This document shows, one piece after another, positions 12,197 through 24,650 of a stretch of DNA of 64,000 nt (positions are counted from its first letter, which is position 1; each line of letters opens with the position of its first letter). Under the pieces are notes generated by a model that was not told where the DNA came from, did no database searches, and saw only the letters and a list, made by a program, of their open reading frames with translations. Location of the stretch: assembly GCF_023278565.1 (NCBI RefSeq), contig NC_064677.1, positions 6,696,001 through 6,760,000 on the forward strand. The letters run 5' to 3'. A program made the position numbers and the translations under genes. This stretch comes from Colletotrichum lupini. Its lineage: Eukaryota; Ascomycota; Sordariomycetes; Glomerellales; Glomerellaceae.

Positions 12197-14482
12197 TTAG
12201 ACTCTGGCCATGGGCTTACGTCTGATCAGGAACGGACTGGGCATCTCGTCCCGCTCGGGATCCCATACCGCGGCAGGCTCGCCGCCACTAGCCCGGCGGT
12301 CCGCGATACGATCCTTGAACGCCCTCTTAGGGCTCATGTTCTCGCCACCAGACATCACAGCGGAAAGAGGACGACCTCCTGCTCTGGCCTGCTGGAGTTC
12401 GACCAGCGTTCTGCCCTTGATGTTGTTCTTCGCCGCAACCTTACCGAGGGGCTCCTGATCCTTCTTGGTAGAGTTTTTGCGGGAAAGACCGCCGGGAGAT
12501 TCGCTGCCGTTTGCAGCCGACAGGTTCGCTGCCGAAGGAATCTTACTCAATCGGCGGTTAGGCGACTGACAGCGCTCGCGGAGACCGCGGCTGAGGTCAG
12601 GGTTCGAGGCCATGTTAGGCAGCGAGGGCAGCGTCTTGTTCTGGTTCAAACCAGTTGCCGATCCTTGAGGCTTGACTCGAGTAATGGGAGCAGTCTTTTG
12701 AGACATCAAGACCGGACGGTTCTTGGACGTGAAAGGGTTGTGTTTCGACTTGATGTTGCGTGTTGGGGAGGGAACAATGTCCTCGTCGTCGGAGTCGATG
12801 CTGATGGTGTCACGAGGGACGTCCCACATCGGGTCGCCAGAAGAAGCGGCGTTGCCAGAGAATAGGTTTCCGCTGTTAAGCTTGGGCACCTGAGTTCCAG
12901 CATGTCGTCTAGGTGATAATGAAAGTGAAGCAATAGCGATAGGTGAGGGGGATGCCATCTCGATATCCATAGGGGTGCCTTGACCGCCGACGAACATGGT
13001 TTGGGCTCTGCTGTAGGGGGTGCGAGTAGCCTTCCTGCTCGTGAAAGGACTGTCTGAAGAGATATCGGTGAGATCGGTACACGATGAGAGCTCGTCGTCT
13101 CCGCTACCGTTACCAACGGAAGATCTCGGGTAGTCTGACTTTGTTTGCGACGTTGCGAGGTCCAACGCGTGCATGGGCTCGGCAGCCAAGCTAATCGTCT
13201 TCTTCTGCAATTCGGCTTCGACACGAGACTGAACCTCGCTCTCGAATCGCTTTCGGAGGGCCTCAATTTCTGAGTTGATTTGCCGATCGATCTCGAGACG
13301 CGCCTTGACCTCCCACTCTCTTCGCAGCGAGCTGTCGACCTCTTGTCTGACGGAGGCCTTGTCAGCCTCGAAGGCAGCTGTTCTCTCTTTCAATTCCTTC
13401 TCGCGGCGAGCCAATGAATCCTCCTTCTTCTGAACGACCTTGTTGAGCTCAACAACTTCTCTCTCCTTTCTCATCAATCGCACAACAGGGAGATTGAGTA
13501 GTTGCGCAGTGTCCGGACGGTGGTCGGGGTTGACTCTCAAGCAGTCCTTGATAGTGCCCATAAGCTCGCTGGAATAGCAGCTGGGAAGAGGCGAGACTTT
13601 GCCCTCCTTAATCTTCTGAACAAGCTGGAAATGCGATTTGGCGTTGAATGGGGGCTCGCGCGTGCAGAGCTCGTAGATGATGCAACCCAAAGACCAGATG
13701 TCCGACTTGAGTGTGTACTTCTCAGCGGCGCAGATTTCGGGCGACATGTAAAATGGTGTGCCGACATAGGTGGAGGCGAAGTCATGGGACTGAATCATCT
13801 TGGACAGGCCAAAGTCACCAAGCTTGACGGAGTTGTCCTCTCCAAGGAATACTGTTCTCAATTAGCACATGTCACATCGATTGATAGGGCGATGAAACAT
13901 ACCATTCTCCGGCTTGAGATCGCGATGCAAAATGGTCATGGTTCCCGGGGGCGTCTTAGGCTTGGAAGCTGTGCTGAAGAGGCCCAGCACATTGCTGCCA
14001 ACCTCGGGAGGGTCGATGCCATAATGGCATCTGTAGAGCGCAGTAACCAGCTGCGAGAAAATGCTCCACACGAATGACTCCTGTGCGCGCTGACCCTTGA
14101 CAGCCAAATCTCTGATAACGCGACCGAGATCGCCATTACCACAGTACTCCATGTAGAGGTGAAGGTCTTGGGTTGATTTGAGGTGTTCGCGATGGTAGTA
14201 GCCGACGATATTTTGATGGCGGAGGGTTGAGAGGATGTGGAATTCGGCGTGGAGCTGCTCTCGCTCCTTTTGCGACATCTTGAGGTAGCTGATTTCCTTC
14301 CGACACATGACGAGGTTATCGGCCTTTCTTCGAACCTTTCGGATGATTCCAAAGGAACCATGGCCTGTTGGATTGTTTGATTAGTGAAGAGCTCTTTGGT
14401 CGGTTGCAACGTGAAAAGCTCATGAATGGTAGTGCCTACCGATTTTCTCCAGCACCTCATACTTATCCGCCTCCAAAGACAT
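12197..14482 (-). CDS. nimA: NIMA-family G2/M serine/threonine kinase
   Basis: Mitotic NEK-family kinase, which in Aspergillus drives G2/M entry together with CDK1. Exons on the minus strand: 14482-14440, 14364-13903 and 13851-12197, joined in frame to 719 residues (Aspergillus NIMA is about 700). Visible motifs: Gly-rich loop GHGSFG (residues 15-20), invariant Lys37, HRDLKPEN (161-168, catalytic Asp163), DFG (181-183), and GTP then SPE in the activation segment. An insert between the helix with RCHYG and HRDLKPEN is typical of fungal NIMA. After the kinase domain come a charged coiled coil (about residues 285-400) and a long Ser/Pro-rich tail, as in NIMA. ATG 14482 begins the peptide running directly into the Gly loop. 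It is divergent from the BTB gene. Introns are 75 and 51 nt. Confidence 0.93.
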
Positions 14483-15045
14483 CTTGGATGCAACACGCAA
14501 TGAATTTGATTAAAGTGAATCTTTGTATGTATCCATAGAAGTTGAGAGGCAAAGAAAAGCGACGGTCGCGAACCTGCTATGTTAGTATCCGAGCTGTTGG
14601 TGGTGGTTGACCGGGAAAGGTGCACTGCAAGTCAAAGCTGTGAACTTGGTTGCATGGGACTAACAAGATCGAGCTCGGGTAAACAACTGGGGGCCGATGC
14701 CATGGCAACGACGCTAGTGACGGAGCTGAGATAATCCAGCTCCATCTCTCGAAGTGGGTCAATTTCGCGTATCTCTTATCGATAAGTTAGAACTTTAGCT
14801 CTGGAGGGGTTCAATGGTGGGGCACTGATGATGTACTGGAAGCCATCACGTAAGGAAGGTCCAAAGTGGCCCGTGCAGAGGCGACCTCATGGAGTTATCG
14901 GACTTCATTCTCACTGAGATCTTCAATGTCCCAGATGTGGAGGCGAACTTGAACTTGTCTCTTATTTGATGCATTTCTTTCATATAACCATTTGCTTAGA
15001 CTTTTCAGGCTATAGAGATCCGTCCTGTTCGTTGAGTTCGTCATC
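14483..15045. promoter_or_regulatory. Shared divergent upstream region
   Basis: The 563-bp interval between the start codons of the NIMA kinase (-) and the ankyrin/BTB gene (+) must hold both promoters. No specific operator was identified. Confidence 0.5.
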
Positions 15046-17090
15046 ATGGTTCTCCGAAAAGATGAATTAGAAGTACAGCTTAAAGAAGAGCATGAGTTGA
15101 TCGCAAATGGCGTACTTAGAGAGGACAACCCCTTGGATCAGACGGCCGAGTTCGAGGCTTTCCTGCTGGCGTGCAGAAGAGGCGACCTGAAGACGTGTCA
15201 GGAGCTGATCTCGGCTGGCGTGAATATCAATGGCAAAGATCGTTTTGATTACACACCCTTGATTGTTGTGAGTACGCAGTCCCCGTACCTTTGGCTGAGG
15301 TCTCACTGACAATAAGCATCAAGGCCAGTTTATGTGGGCATCTAGAACTCGTACAACTACTTCTTGAGTCCGGTGGGTTATACATATTGACGTACAGTGA
15401 GACGTATTAACTGATCAACTTAAAAGGTGCACTGGCCGAAAGGAACACGTTTCAGGGCGAACGATGCATTTACAACGCCCTCAATGATAGGATACGAAAT
15501 CTCCTGCTAGAGTATGATTATTCCAAGTCTACAGACCCGCTCCAACCTTGGGCCGGACACATTACCAGCCTACTTTCCAAGAACGTTCCAAAGACAACCG
15601 ACATCAGCCTCATTGCAGCAGCGCAGTCCTTCAACATGCACAAGTTCCTCCTAGCAGCACGGACTCCGTACTTCAGGAAGAAGCTCGATGGCGCACCCGA
15701 TACCGCAACATGGAAGCTCCCGACCACCTACCCGCTCGAGTCTTTCCAAGTCGCCCTACGCTATCTGTACCTAGGAGAAGTACCCAAGGATGTGGTCAAT
15801 GCTCGCAGTACCGTGACGGAAGAAGAGGTTCTCACTGGTGTTGATAAGCTCAGCAAACAGCTCGAGATCGAGCAGCTATGGGAGGCAATCCTGGCGGGCA
15901 ACGACCGGCGACTGTCGCGCCAGAGGTACGAGGACGAGGTGAAGCGCGCGCAGGCCCAGGTTGATCGTTTCTACCGGGAGAAGGTCCTGGGCCACAAAAT
16001 GATCGTGGAGACGAAGAGGGTCGGCGAAGTGAAATGGCGTCACGACAACTCCATCTTTGCCGATTGCCTCCTTTGCGCACACGAGCCGGAAAGCGACGAG
16101 ATTGAGAATGATGCGGAGGATCCTGACAATGTTGTCCATGCTGTCGGCATTCCGCTCGGCCCTGCACCCAACGGCGATAAACCCAGGAAACGGCCTCGAA
16201 AGTCGGTGGTCTACCCCGTTCATAAGGCGATGCTCATCCGCAGCCCGTACTTCGAGACCATGTTCTCCGGCGAGTTCAGGGAGGCACAGGACTCGGAGAA
16301 CCTACACGTCGTCACAGTGGACTGTGTGCCCGAGGTCCTCGAAATTGTGCTTACGTTCTTGTACACTGAGAAGGTGGACTGCCCTCTGGATTTCGCGTTG
16401 GATTTGCTCTACACGGCCGACATTCTCTTCCTCGACAAGCTCAAGACGAAAGCAGCGCAAGCCATTAGTACCCTCGGAAGCGGCAGTAGCAACATCTGGG
16501 CTGATCGCACCCACAGACCCGATGGAGAGGATCACCGGGAAGAGGATATGGAGCCTATTAATATCTACGACGTTATCCACGCGGCGTGGGACCTGCGTGT
16601 CCAGCGCCTGGAAGAGTTTGCTGCTCGGTACCTGGCCAACCGCTTAGAGGACTACATTGATGAGGCCGAGTTTGCGGACCTGATCAAGGAAAGTGCAGAG
16701 AGACTCAAGAACCGTGAAGAGACAGACACCATTGAGTTGTTGGATGATATCCGATATTATCTGGGCGAGCGCTTCCGTTTGCGTTTTGAGGACGCTAATC
16801 TTGAGGAGATGATGGATGAAGAGGGAGAGATCAACGCCGAATTGGCAGAGGCCATCGCTGCACAGAGCGAACAGTTGAATGAGGAGATGAGTGAAAATGG
16901 TGCTACCCCACAGGAAACCGCCCCTGTTACTTCTGCTATCGAGCCTGTTGAGAATGGCGAAGATGGAGAGGGAGTCAAGACTCTTGGTGGAGAGGTGGCC
17001 GAAGACGAGTTCGCTTCAGATGCGATCAATTACCAGATCTTACTTGGAAAGATCGATACAATGCTGGATCATCTGAAGCTAGATGCATAG
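15046..17090 (+). CDS. Ankyrin plus double BTB/POZ domain protein
   Basis: Three exons: 15046-15267, 15324-15372 and 15427-17090, joined in frame to 644 residues. An ankyrin pair lies near residues 45-95 (phrases TPLIV then ASLCGHLELVQLLLESG span the first splice). A first BTB fold follows (about 150-225, MHKFLLAARTPYFRKK). A second BTB (about 290-430) has the canonical pattern HKAMLIRSPYFETMF followed by VLEIVLTFLYT. The C-terminal 130 residues are acidic. This layout matches fungal ankyrin/BTB proteins related to cullin-3 substrate adaptors such as S. pombe Btb3, so recruitment of a substrate to a CUL3 ubiquitin ligase is likely by family; no substrate can be named. The gene is convergent with the molybdopterin synthase gene, about 395 bp apart. 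Confidence 0.88.
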
Positions 17091-17485
17091 ATGACTTGGC
17101 GCGCTTGGATACCGAGATACAGGCAAATCAAATGCCCATATTCTGTCACAAATATTAAAAGTGCTGATATGTCCAAAATGTTGAATCTATACTGTGAGAC
17201 TTCAATGAGGGCGCCGTACATATCTTTCCCTGCTCATGATCCATGACCTAGGTGAGCACCTTGAACGCCCAAGACGTGATAATCTCCAATCGGCACGCGT
17301 CATGCTTGATCAAGTGACACAGCTTATTAGTTAACTTACCTACTGGCGAAAAGGATATCACGTCTGGATTTGCGAGCAGCTCATTCCATGTGATGGTAAA
17401 CTCCCTGGCACGGATGGAAGCAGCCTGCATCTTTCACAAATGCGATGCCCATTCTTACGAAAATGGTCATTGAATGTTTGAAAAT
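17091..17485. other. Convergent 3' intergenic interval
   Basis: Holds the two opposing 3' UTRs. Nothing else is recognisable. Confidence 0.5.
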
Positions 17486-18016
17486 TCATGTTTGAGCTGG
17501 ACTAGAGCTTTCTGGATGGCTTCGATCCCCAACAGTCTCTTTCTGCCCAGCAATACCATCTCGATTCGCCCTCCACACGCCCTCTTCGCCATGGAACTCC
17601 TCCCGCTTCCATACCTCGACCTTGGCCTTGCACTCCTCCAACGCCTCCTCACCAGCCCTCCACGCAGCCTGTCTATGCGGTGACGACACCGCAATCAAGA
17701 TGCTCTCCTCGCCGATGGGGACTGTTCCCAAGCGGTGAATCATGGCGAAGCCTTTCAAGCTGTGCTTCTCGACGATGGCCTTGGCGATGGACATCATGGT
17801 GCGGAGGGCAAGCGGCGTGTAGGCGCTGTACTGCAGCTCTTTGACGGGTTTGTCGCCGAATGTGTCGCGTGTTGTGCCAGAGAAGAGGACGATGGCGCCG
17901 GCTTGTGGTGAGCGGACTCGGTTCATGATGGCTGAAGCGTCGAGGAGATGGTAGGTAAGGGCAACGTAGCAGGAGTCCTCGGAGACCTTCCACGGTCCTT
18001 GATCTTGGTTCTCCAT
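17486..18016 (-). CDS. cnxH: Molybdopterin synthase catalytic (large, MoaE/MOCS2B) subunit
   Basis: Converts precursor Z (cPMP) to molybdopterin together with the small sulfur-carrier subunit, a step of molybdenum cofactor synthesis needed by nitrate reductase and xanthine dehydrogenase. The protein is 176 residues, in the range of fungal MoaE homologues. Typical blocks: GAIVLFSGTTRD, LQYSAYTPLA, MIHRLGTVPIGEESILIAVS, HRQAAWRAGEEALEECKAKV, and VWKREEF with the lysines of the active-site region. ATG 18016 is preferred because the conserved domain starts shortly after it; the frame remains open upstream to 18175 but that sequence does not look conserved. The last about 20 residues are Ser/Pro-rich and non-conserved. 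No intron is needed. Confidence 0.92.
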   Translation of the reverse strand: MENQDQGPWKVSEDSCYVALTYHLLDASAIMNRVRSPQAGAIVLFSGTTRDTFGDKPVKELQYSAYTPLALRTMMSIAKAIVEKHSLKGFAMIHRLGTVPIGEESILIAVSSPHRQAAWRAGEEALEECKAKVEVWKREEFHGEEGVWRANRDGIAGQKETVGDRSHPESSSPAQT

Positions 18017-18771
18017 GCCTATGGGATTTGCGAACAATAGAGGTGGAAAGATGTGTCTGCTCCTTCGAGTCGTGGTTGATGGCAGAAAGAAATGGTGGGG
18101 TTGAGGCCGTGTAAGTATCCAAGATGACGATGGGCTTTTTGAAGTTGAAGGATTTAGTTGAAGGATTTTGGTCAACGCCGCTCAACTCTCTGTTGGAGAT
18201 CTAATGCAACAAACTTGAAATGATCAATAATTCTCTCTCAGTTGCCAACGATATGCTGATTACTTAAGAACCTTGGGTTGAAATTACCTCAAAAGATGAC
18301 AATGATGAACGTGGGGAGGACGAAGTTGATGAGTACCCAGGTACAAGGTACAAGGATGGAGGAGCGCGGACCAGGTCCATACCAACCTTATCGACGACCC
18401 CGCTTGACTAAGCAAGAGATAAGGTGCAATCCCATGAAACCTACCTACCTAGGCAGCCGCAAGTCGACTTCGAATGGAAGTTGCCAGGGGGGGTGAGCTT
18501 CTGCCGGCCCGAGCTTTGTTTGAACCATCCCTTCTTCATTCCCGACTTCGCCCAAGCCCATTACTGAGGCCCGTCGTCCTCTGTGTTCCACCAATACCTG
18601 GTTGAAGCATAAAGGCACGGTCTTGTCGTACGCCTCACGAGGGGACAGCACCGCGCCTTACTCCTTCCTTCCCTCCTCTTCTTCTTTCCGGACCAAGCAA
18701 AACTCGACCCAAATCACGCCCGAAGCAGCGCGCATAAAGATCGGACACACCCCTTCCTGCGATCCGCGATC
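18017..18771. promoter_or_regulatory. Divergent upstream region with AGGTACCT/CCTAGG-type motifs
   Basis: 755 bp between the start codons of cnxH (-) and the RBM5-like gene (+). It contains clustered ggtac and ctacctacctagg motifs (18336-18355 and about 18440-18455) that also occur in other intergenic spaces of this window. Confidence 0.4.
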
Positions 18772-21584
18772 ATGTACGAGGACAACCATCGCGCGCGCGA
18801 GAGGGGACCGTACGAGCGACGAAGATCCCCTCTACGAGATCAACAACAGTATTCAGACAACGACGGCTTTCGAACGCGGCAGGGTAAAGAGACTAAGCTG
18901 AGCCTGCGGAGGACATGACCATCTGCAGTACATCTGGCTGGTTTGAGCTTCTGCTAACTTGCCCACGGGACGACGAGACTCTTCTAGGTCTCCCCCCAGG
19001 AATAACCTCGAGCTGTCCTACGACGACGACAGCTACGCCCCGGAGGATACCCGCCGTCGCGAGCGCGACTGGGATCGGGACCGGAATTGGGATCGTGAGA
19101 CTGCAGAATACCGCGCAAGAGACCACGACCGTTACTACCATGGACCGCCGCGTGAGGCCCACGAGCCACGTCCTCGATCGGGAGATCAAGGCGGTGGTCG
19201 GGATGACTATATGGATCGCCGTGATGAAGACGCTGCGCTACTTCACCCACATGACGGCGACGACCGCGGATCACGTCGTTACGATCGAGATGGCCGGGGC
19301 TACTTTCGCTCTCACTACGACGATAGCACTCGCCGCGATGATGCCCGACGTGGTACTGACGAGGATCTTCGTCATTTTTCCGCCTCTCCAGGTGGCAGCC
19401 CAGATCGCCATCCTCGTCGCGATCGTTCTACATCGCCTCTTCGACAAGCTGGTACTCCGAGTGATACTGTAATCCTGGAAGGTTTACCATCCGATGTATC
19501 TCTCGAGACAGTGCGGGATTGTCTCTTTAAACAGTCCGATCTATCACAATATCCATCTGTCGATCTTCGCATCCCCTCAACTGGGCGAGGTAAGCCACCT
19601 ATCCCCCAACCCTCTCACCTGCACTTGCTTACATCTTCGCCAGGCAAGCGTCGCGCTTTCGCGCAGTTCGAGAATGTCGAGCAGGCGGTCGAGTTTGTTA
19701 AAGCAAACTACCCTAAGCTTGTTATCAATTTCTTTAGCGGGGAGGTTGATGATAGCACGGATGGCATGACCCTGATTTACATCCATTACGCAAGGAACCG
19801 CGATGACGCTGAGCGGGAAAGTCGCGCTGGAACTGCCGCTAATTGGAGCTGTCCGACCTGTGACTTTTCAAACTATGCGACCAGAAGCCGTTGCAAGAAC
19901 TGCGGCGGTCCGCCCACAGGTATGCACATTCGACGATCCTTCTTACGGAAGTGCGAGACCCGTACTGACTCGGCCAGATCCGTCCCAATACCGATTTCTA
20001 TTGACTGGCGAGAGCGATGCATCCGATACACCTTCTCAGATCTTGGTTTTCTTCCCTTTGGCGCCATCCGTCAACGAGGACGTGTTCTCGGCGGGAGCTG
20101 GAAAACTAGAGCTCGTGCAAAAGCAAGCAGCAGCAAGGAACTCCGGCGACGGGCCAAAGCTCAAGTCCACTGCCCCGACAGGCGATGCATCTGGCTACGG
20201 CGCAAGGCCGGGCTCTCTCCACCGCACATTCTTGATGCGTGATCAAGAGACGAACGAGTCATTCAACTTTGGATTCGCCGAGTTCTGGACAGTGGAAGAT
20301 GCGATGGCGGCCATGAAGAAGTTTCAGATGATGCGCGAATTCACGATTGCCACGAAGCCTGTGACAGTTTCGACCATCCATCTGGGCGTCTTCGTGCCAG
20401 AACTCAGGGAAGTGACGCGATTTAACGAGCGTGTCTCGTTCAACCCGCTCTTCAACCCGGCTATTCGGGTCAAGTACTGGGAGCCCCACGTCTATCCCAG
20501 CCAGAGAGTGATCACCGAGGTTCCCCCTGGCGGCACCTCTGGAGACGGAGGCAAAGGGGATGCTGCCGACGAGGCGAAGAAGGGCAAGAAACGCAAGGCG
20601 GACGGGAATCTACCCGCCTCTTCCACCAAAAAGTCGGTACCGATGGCTGGACAAATGGCGTTTTGGCAGAAACGGCATGTCGAAATACACGAGGGCAAGC
20701 GAGCCGCCGATGCAGTTGGTGAAAATGGTCAATCGGAAGAGCGCGCCCCTGTGAAGATCTCTCTATCTGGCGCAAACGCAATTTCTACCGGCCCTATCAA
20801 GATTTCTTTGACTGGGGCAAGCCTTCCGAAAGCCCCTGCTCCGACAGCATCGCCGAATGGGGCCCCTACTATTGAGAACTCTCAGACACCCGCGCCTCAG
20901 ACGGGAACTGCGGCTCCAGACAAGACATCTACACCGGAAGCATCAGTATCATACGTGGACCGCGAAAAGATCTGCTGTTTGATCTGCATGATGAAGTATA
21001 AATCTCTGGATGATCTCAGTACGCATGAAAAGTCAAGAAATCACAAGAACGCTACCGCAGATGAGGAGAAGGTCAAGGCAGCTAAGCCGCGACTAGCTGC
21101 CCGCGACAAGAGGATGACAAAGCAAGCAGAAGAGCAGCCGGCGGCACCAGCGGCGGACGAGGAATCAGCACCGCAGTACCGCGACCGCGCCAAGGAGCGA
21201 AGAGAGGTGTTTAACCAACCCGCGAAACCAAAGGTGCCCGTCCAAGGCGGTAATAAACCAGCGCGCAAAGACGATAAGACCGCCAATCCCCCGGCGGCGG
21301 CATCTAAGGAGAAGACACCTCCGCCGGCGCCTCCGAAATCCAAGGGCGCGGGGATGCTGGCCAAGATGGGCTGGAGCACGGGACAGGGCTTGGGCGCCAA
21401 CGGCGACGGCCGCACCGAGGTGATTGCCACGCACGCGTACCAGGAGGGTGTCGGCCTCGGCGCCGAGGGCGGGAACCTGGGCGACGCGGCGGAGCTCGCG
21501 CAGCGCAAGACGACGAACAGTTATGCCGAGTATGTGAATACGGTGCAGGATCGGGCTAGGGAGCGGTATAACAAGATGGGTTGA
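18772..21584 (+). CDS. RBM5/RBM10-like splicing factor (RRM, RanBP2 zinc finger, C2H2, G-patch)
   Basis: Nuclear RNA-binding protein of the RBM5/6/10 type, which acts in early spliceosome assembly and 3' splice-site choice. Four exons: 18772-18883, 18978-19589, 19644-19919 and 19978-21584, 868 residues in frame. Order: Arg/Asp/Ser-rich N-terminus (1-190); RRM (about 200-280, TVILEGLPSDVS, then RAFAQFENVEQAVEF); RanBP2-type zinc finger (about 310-330, WSCPTCDFSN and RCKNCGG); a second RRM-like segment (about 335-480); C2H2 finger (about 665-690); G-patch (about 790-835, GMLAKMGWSTGQGLG). The first acceptor, gacgag at 18972-18977, is the first AG after a ctaac branch-point-like site. The second intron is 54 nt and lacks a stop, so retention would keep the frame. 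It is convergent with the choline kinase gene. Confidence 0.9.
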
Positions 21585-21885
21585 GGTGCTTTTTGGGTGA
21601 TAACGGGCAATGGAGATACTGCTTGTGGTGTTTGCTACCGCGAGGAAGCAGAGATGGGAGGAGCAGGGCTGTCATAGAGTAGCTACCAGCACAACACGTG
21701 CAGTGCCAAGAAACTTCGAGATGGCACACAAGAATACAACAATGCTCCACTACAACTAAACATTTCACATCACTAGACTTTTTTTGAGCTTTGAAATCTG
21801 GTACATTGTAAACGGTGTATGTGCAAAAGAAAGGCACCCCAAAAAAAAAAGTAGCCAGTCTCCGTCAAATGCTAGGTTACTACTT
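21585..21885. other. Convergent 3' intergenic interval
   Basis: About 300 bp between the stop codons of the RBM5-like gene and the choline kinase. Includes an A-rich run at 21840-21850. No gene seen. Confidence 0.5.
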
Positions 21886-24650
21886 TCAGTAATCCACAAT
21901 CTTGAGCCGGGACTGCACGTCCTCGGGCAACTCCTCCTTCTTCACGATCCCCATGAGCACACAATCGCCCAGGAAGAAGAACGCCCGCTCCTGCGCGTAG
22001 CCCAGGTAATCGTACTCGTCGCCCTCGTCCTCGGCCTCCGCGGCAGCCTGCACCTCGGCCTTGGCGTCCGCGTCGCCCGCGGCCGCGGCGGCCTCGTTCT
22101 GCGCCTGCTTCTCCTGCTGCTCGATTTCCTCCTGGGACTCGAACCCGGGGACCTTGGCCTGGATGACGCCCCACGCTACCCACTGCGCGCTGTTGATGCC
22201 GCGCCAGAGGCGGGTTTCCTCGTAGAGCTCCTTGATCTCGGCCTCGACGGCCTCCTCTGCGCGGCGCTCTTCTTCTTTCCAGTGGTTGGGCGGGACGCGG
22301 GCGTCGAGCATGAACTCGACGATGGAGGAGGAGGAGCTGGTGGGGAGGAGGGCGAGCGTGCCGACGGCGCTGCTGCCGTCTGCGGCGCCGGCGGGGGTGA
22401 GGCGGGGGGTGGAGGCGCCGCCGTGGGTGTATTGGGGGCGGTGCTCGACGTAGGCTTTGAGGAAGCGGCGCTGTTCCTGGATGGTTGGGTAGACTGCCGT
22501 GTTGCAGAGGAAGGGGAGGGATTCGTGGTGGTAGTTGTAGGACCATTCCGTGAAGTGGTTTGCGAACTCGAGGCCTGGGACGTTGGCGGCGGCGTACTCG
22601 AAGTCGATTACGACGAGCTGCTTGTGCTCGTTTGCTGGCTTCAGGAGGGGGGACTTTTCGTCGTCGGGGCGCATGCGGAGGATGTTGCCGTATTGGGTCT
22701 GGGTGAGCGTGTTAGCTGGTGACTGACTTTGATATTTGGGGGGAGAAGATAGGGGTAAGTGCACTCACGTCGTTGTGGGCGAAGACGAGACGCTCGCGGA
22801 TAGCGTGGCCCTTGTAGGCGCTGAGAGCCAACTCGCGATACTTGTCGTAAAGCTCCTTGAACTGCTTCCACTCCACACCACACACGTACCCGCGGTCGCG
22901 GAAGACGCAGTTGCCATTGCGTACGCCTTCGTCGAGGGCGCAAATCTTCTTCTCGACGTTGCCGAGCCAGGCATCCCAATTCTTGAGCACGGCAGGTCCC
23001 TCATCCTTTTCCCTGTCCAAGACGTCGATGCCAAAGTGGAGCTCCCGCATGCGCTTAGCAATCTGCTTGGAGGTATCGGGATCGCGCAGGTCGTTGGGGG
23101 TGAGGGTGATGGAGTTGAAGTACTCCTCGAAGCGGCCGTTGGTGAAGCACCCGAGGAGTCTCGGGCCAATCTTCTTTCGCGCCAGTCGCCGGAGCACGCT
23201 AAGTTCGTTCTCGCGGTCGATGAGGGCTTCGAGTCCGTAGATGCGCAGGAGGAGCTTTGGTGGGGGCTTCTTGCCGGGTACTTCCCCGAGGTCTTCGGGA
23301 GGAGAGACGACGTAGACGGCGTTGGTCAAGGCTCCGCTGAGACGTTGCACGATGACGCTGTTGCCACTGTCCAGAGGGACTCTTCTCCAACCCTTGATTC
23401 TCAGAGTATGGGCGAGACGCACAATCTCATTCTTGAACGTTTCCCAGGCCTTCTCCTTCTCGTCCGCCTGGCCACCAAGGGTCAGGTCGTCGGTACTCTT
23501 GCCACCACCGCTGTAGCTGAGGGTCTTTGAGTTGTCGAGAATTGCGTCGCAGGTTGGTACTATGACATCCTCGCCGATGTAATCGGTGTCGGAGCTTGCC
23601 GTCCTGTGGAGCATGCTACGCGACAAGGACTTCTTGTGACGGAGGGAGGGGCGCCTGCCGACCTTGGGGCTCATTTGAGGCACCGAGCTGATTCCCATAG
23701 AAGCCATGCTGTCCTCGATGATCTTCTGCAGCCTATCGAAGGAGACGTCGCTGGAATCGGAGTCGATGGAGTCCGAGCGTGAGCGAGGAGCAGCGGGCTG
23801 GGCTGTCGGGTCTGCCGTCTCTGCCGCAGGAGATTGTTCCTTCTTGGTCTTTGACTGCGGTGAGCGGCGTCGGGGCGATGTCTTGCTCTTCCGGGCAGCC
23901 TTCTTCTTCTTCTCATGCTCTAACCAGTCGTTGAGCTGGGCAAGCAGCTTCTGACTCTCGTAGTGGGCCTTGTGGCCGTGGCGATGGTGGTGATGAGAGG
24001 CTTGAGCTGCGGCTGCGGCAGCAGCAGCAGCAGCAGCAGCGGTAGCATCGTCGGAAGACGGGCCAGGTGACGGCTCCATGACAGGGGAAGAGCGAGACGA
24101 TGAGGAGCTGGTGAGGCCCATGCGACCTGTCAACCTCTTGGCCATGTTGGCGGCGTACTGTCTCTTGTGGTGATGATCGGAAGGCGGGGCAGGTGGAGGC
24201 GGGGCGACAGCGTCAGCCTCTGGCTCAGCGATTTGAACGACTGTGAGAAGGTTAGTACATCATGTGTCTTTTCTTACACGTCATAAGCCCAGCAACGATA
24301 CCGGTCCATCAAGCCGTGTCTGCGATGAGCAGTAAAGTGTTCCTGGGTGACGCGGGGCAGGCACGCAGACATGGGCACAAGCATGAGCATTGAAACGAGT
24401 CACTATCGCAGCTCGTCTGCCAGCCACATGTGCGCGATCCCTTATGCTCCCATCACTGTCGAGATGACACGATACCACTTGATGGGAGTGCCGAGCCTGC
24501 AGACCGTGGGTATGTTTAAAATGAGACGAAGCCAGACGTTTGTATGAACTGACCTTTGGCGGTGTTGGACGCGCACTCTTCATCCGTCTTCATGGCTGAT
24601 CGCAGGGGCTGCTGCTGTCCAGTGATCTGGGGCGACGAAGAGGACGACAT
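21886..24650 (-). CDS. Choline/ethanolamine kinase
   Basis: Phosphorylates choline and/or ethanolamine with ATP, the first step of the Kennedy pathway to phosphatidylcholine and phosphatidylethanolamine. Minus-strand exons: 24650-24554, 24240-22769 and 22698-21886, joined in frame to 793 residues. The Brenner-type HND motif ends exon 2 (about residues 521-523) and continues across the intron into TQYGNILR; the choline-kinase motif VVIDFEYAAANVPGLEFANH follows (Asp555). A Ser-rich, partly low-complexity N-terminal extension of about 240 residues (polyalanine, His-rich patch) precedes the kinase fold, as is usual in filamentous fungi. An acidic Ala/Glu-rich insert lies near the C-terminus. The first intron is 313 nt, long for this window, so the start exon is the least certain part; ATG 24145 is a fallback. 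Choline versus ethanolamine preference cannot be told. Confidence 0.9.

Noticed and set aside
12191..12865. Long plus-strand frame opposite the NIMA kinase
   Set aside because: Antisense shadow of a well-supported kinase exon.
15046..15309. Separate small ankyrin protein
   Set aside because: It is the first exon of the BTB gene; a gtgagt donor at 15268 and in-phase exons follow.
21784..22722. 312-codon plus-strand frame opposite the choline kinase
   Set aside because: Low-complexity Leu/Val/Gly composition reflecting the Ala/Glu-rich insert on the real strand.
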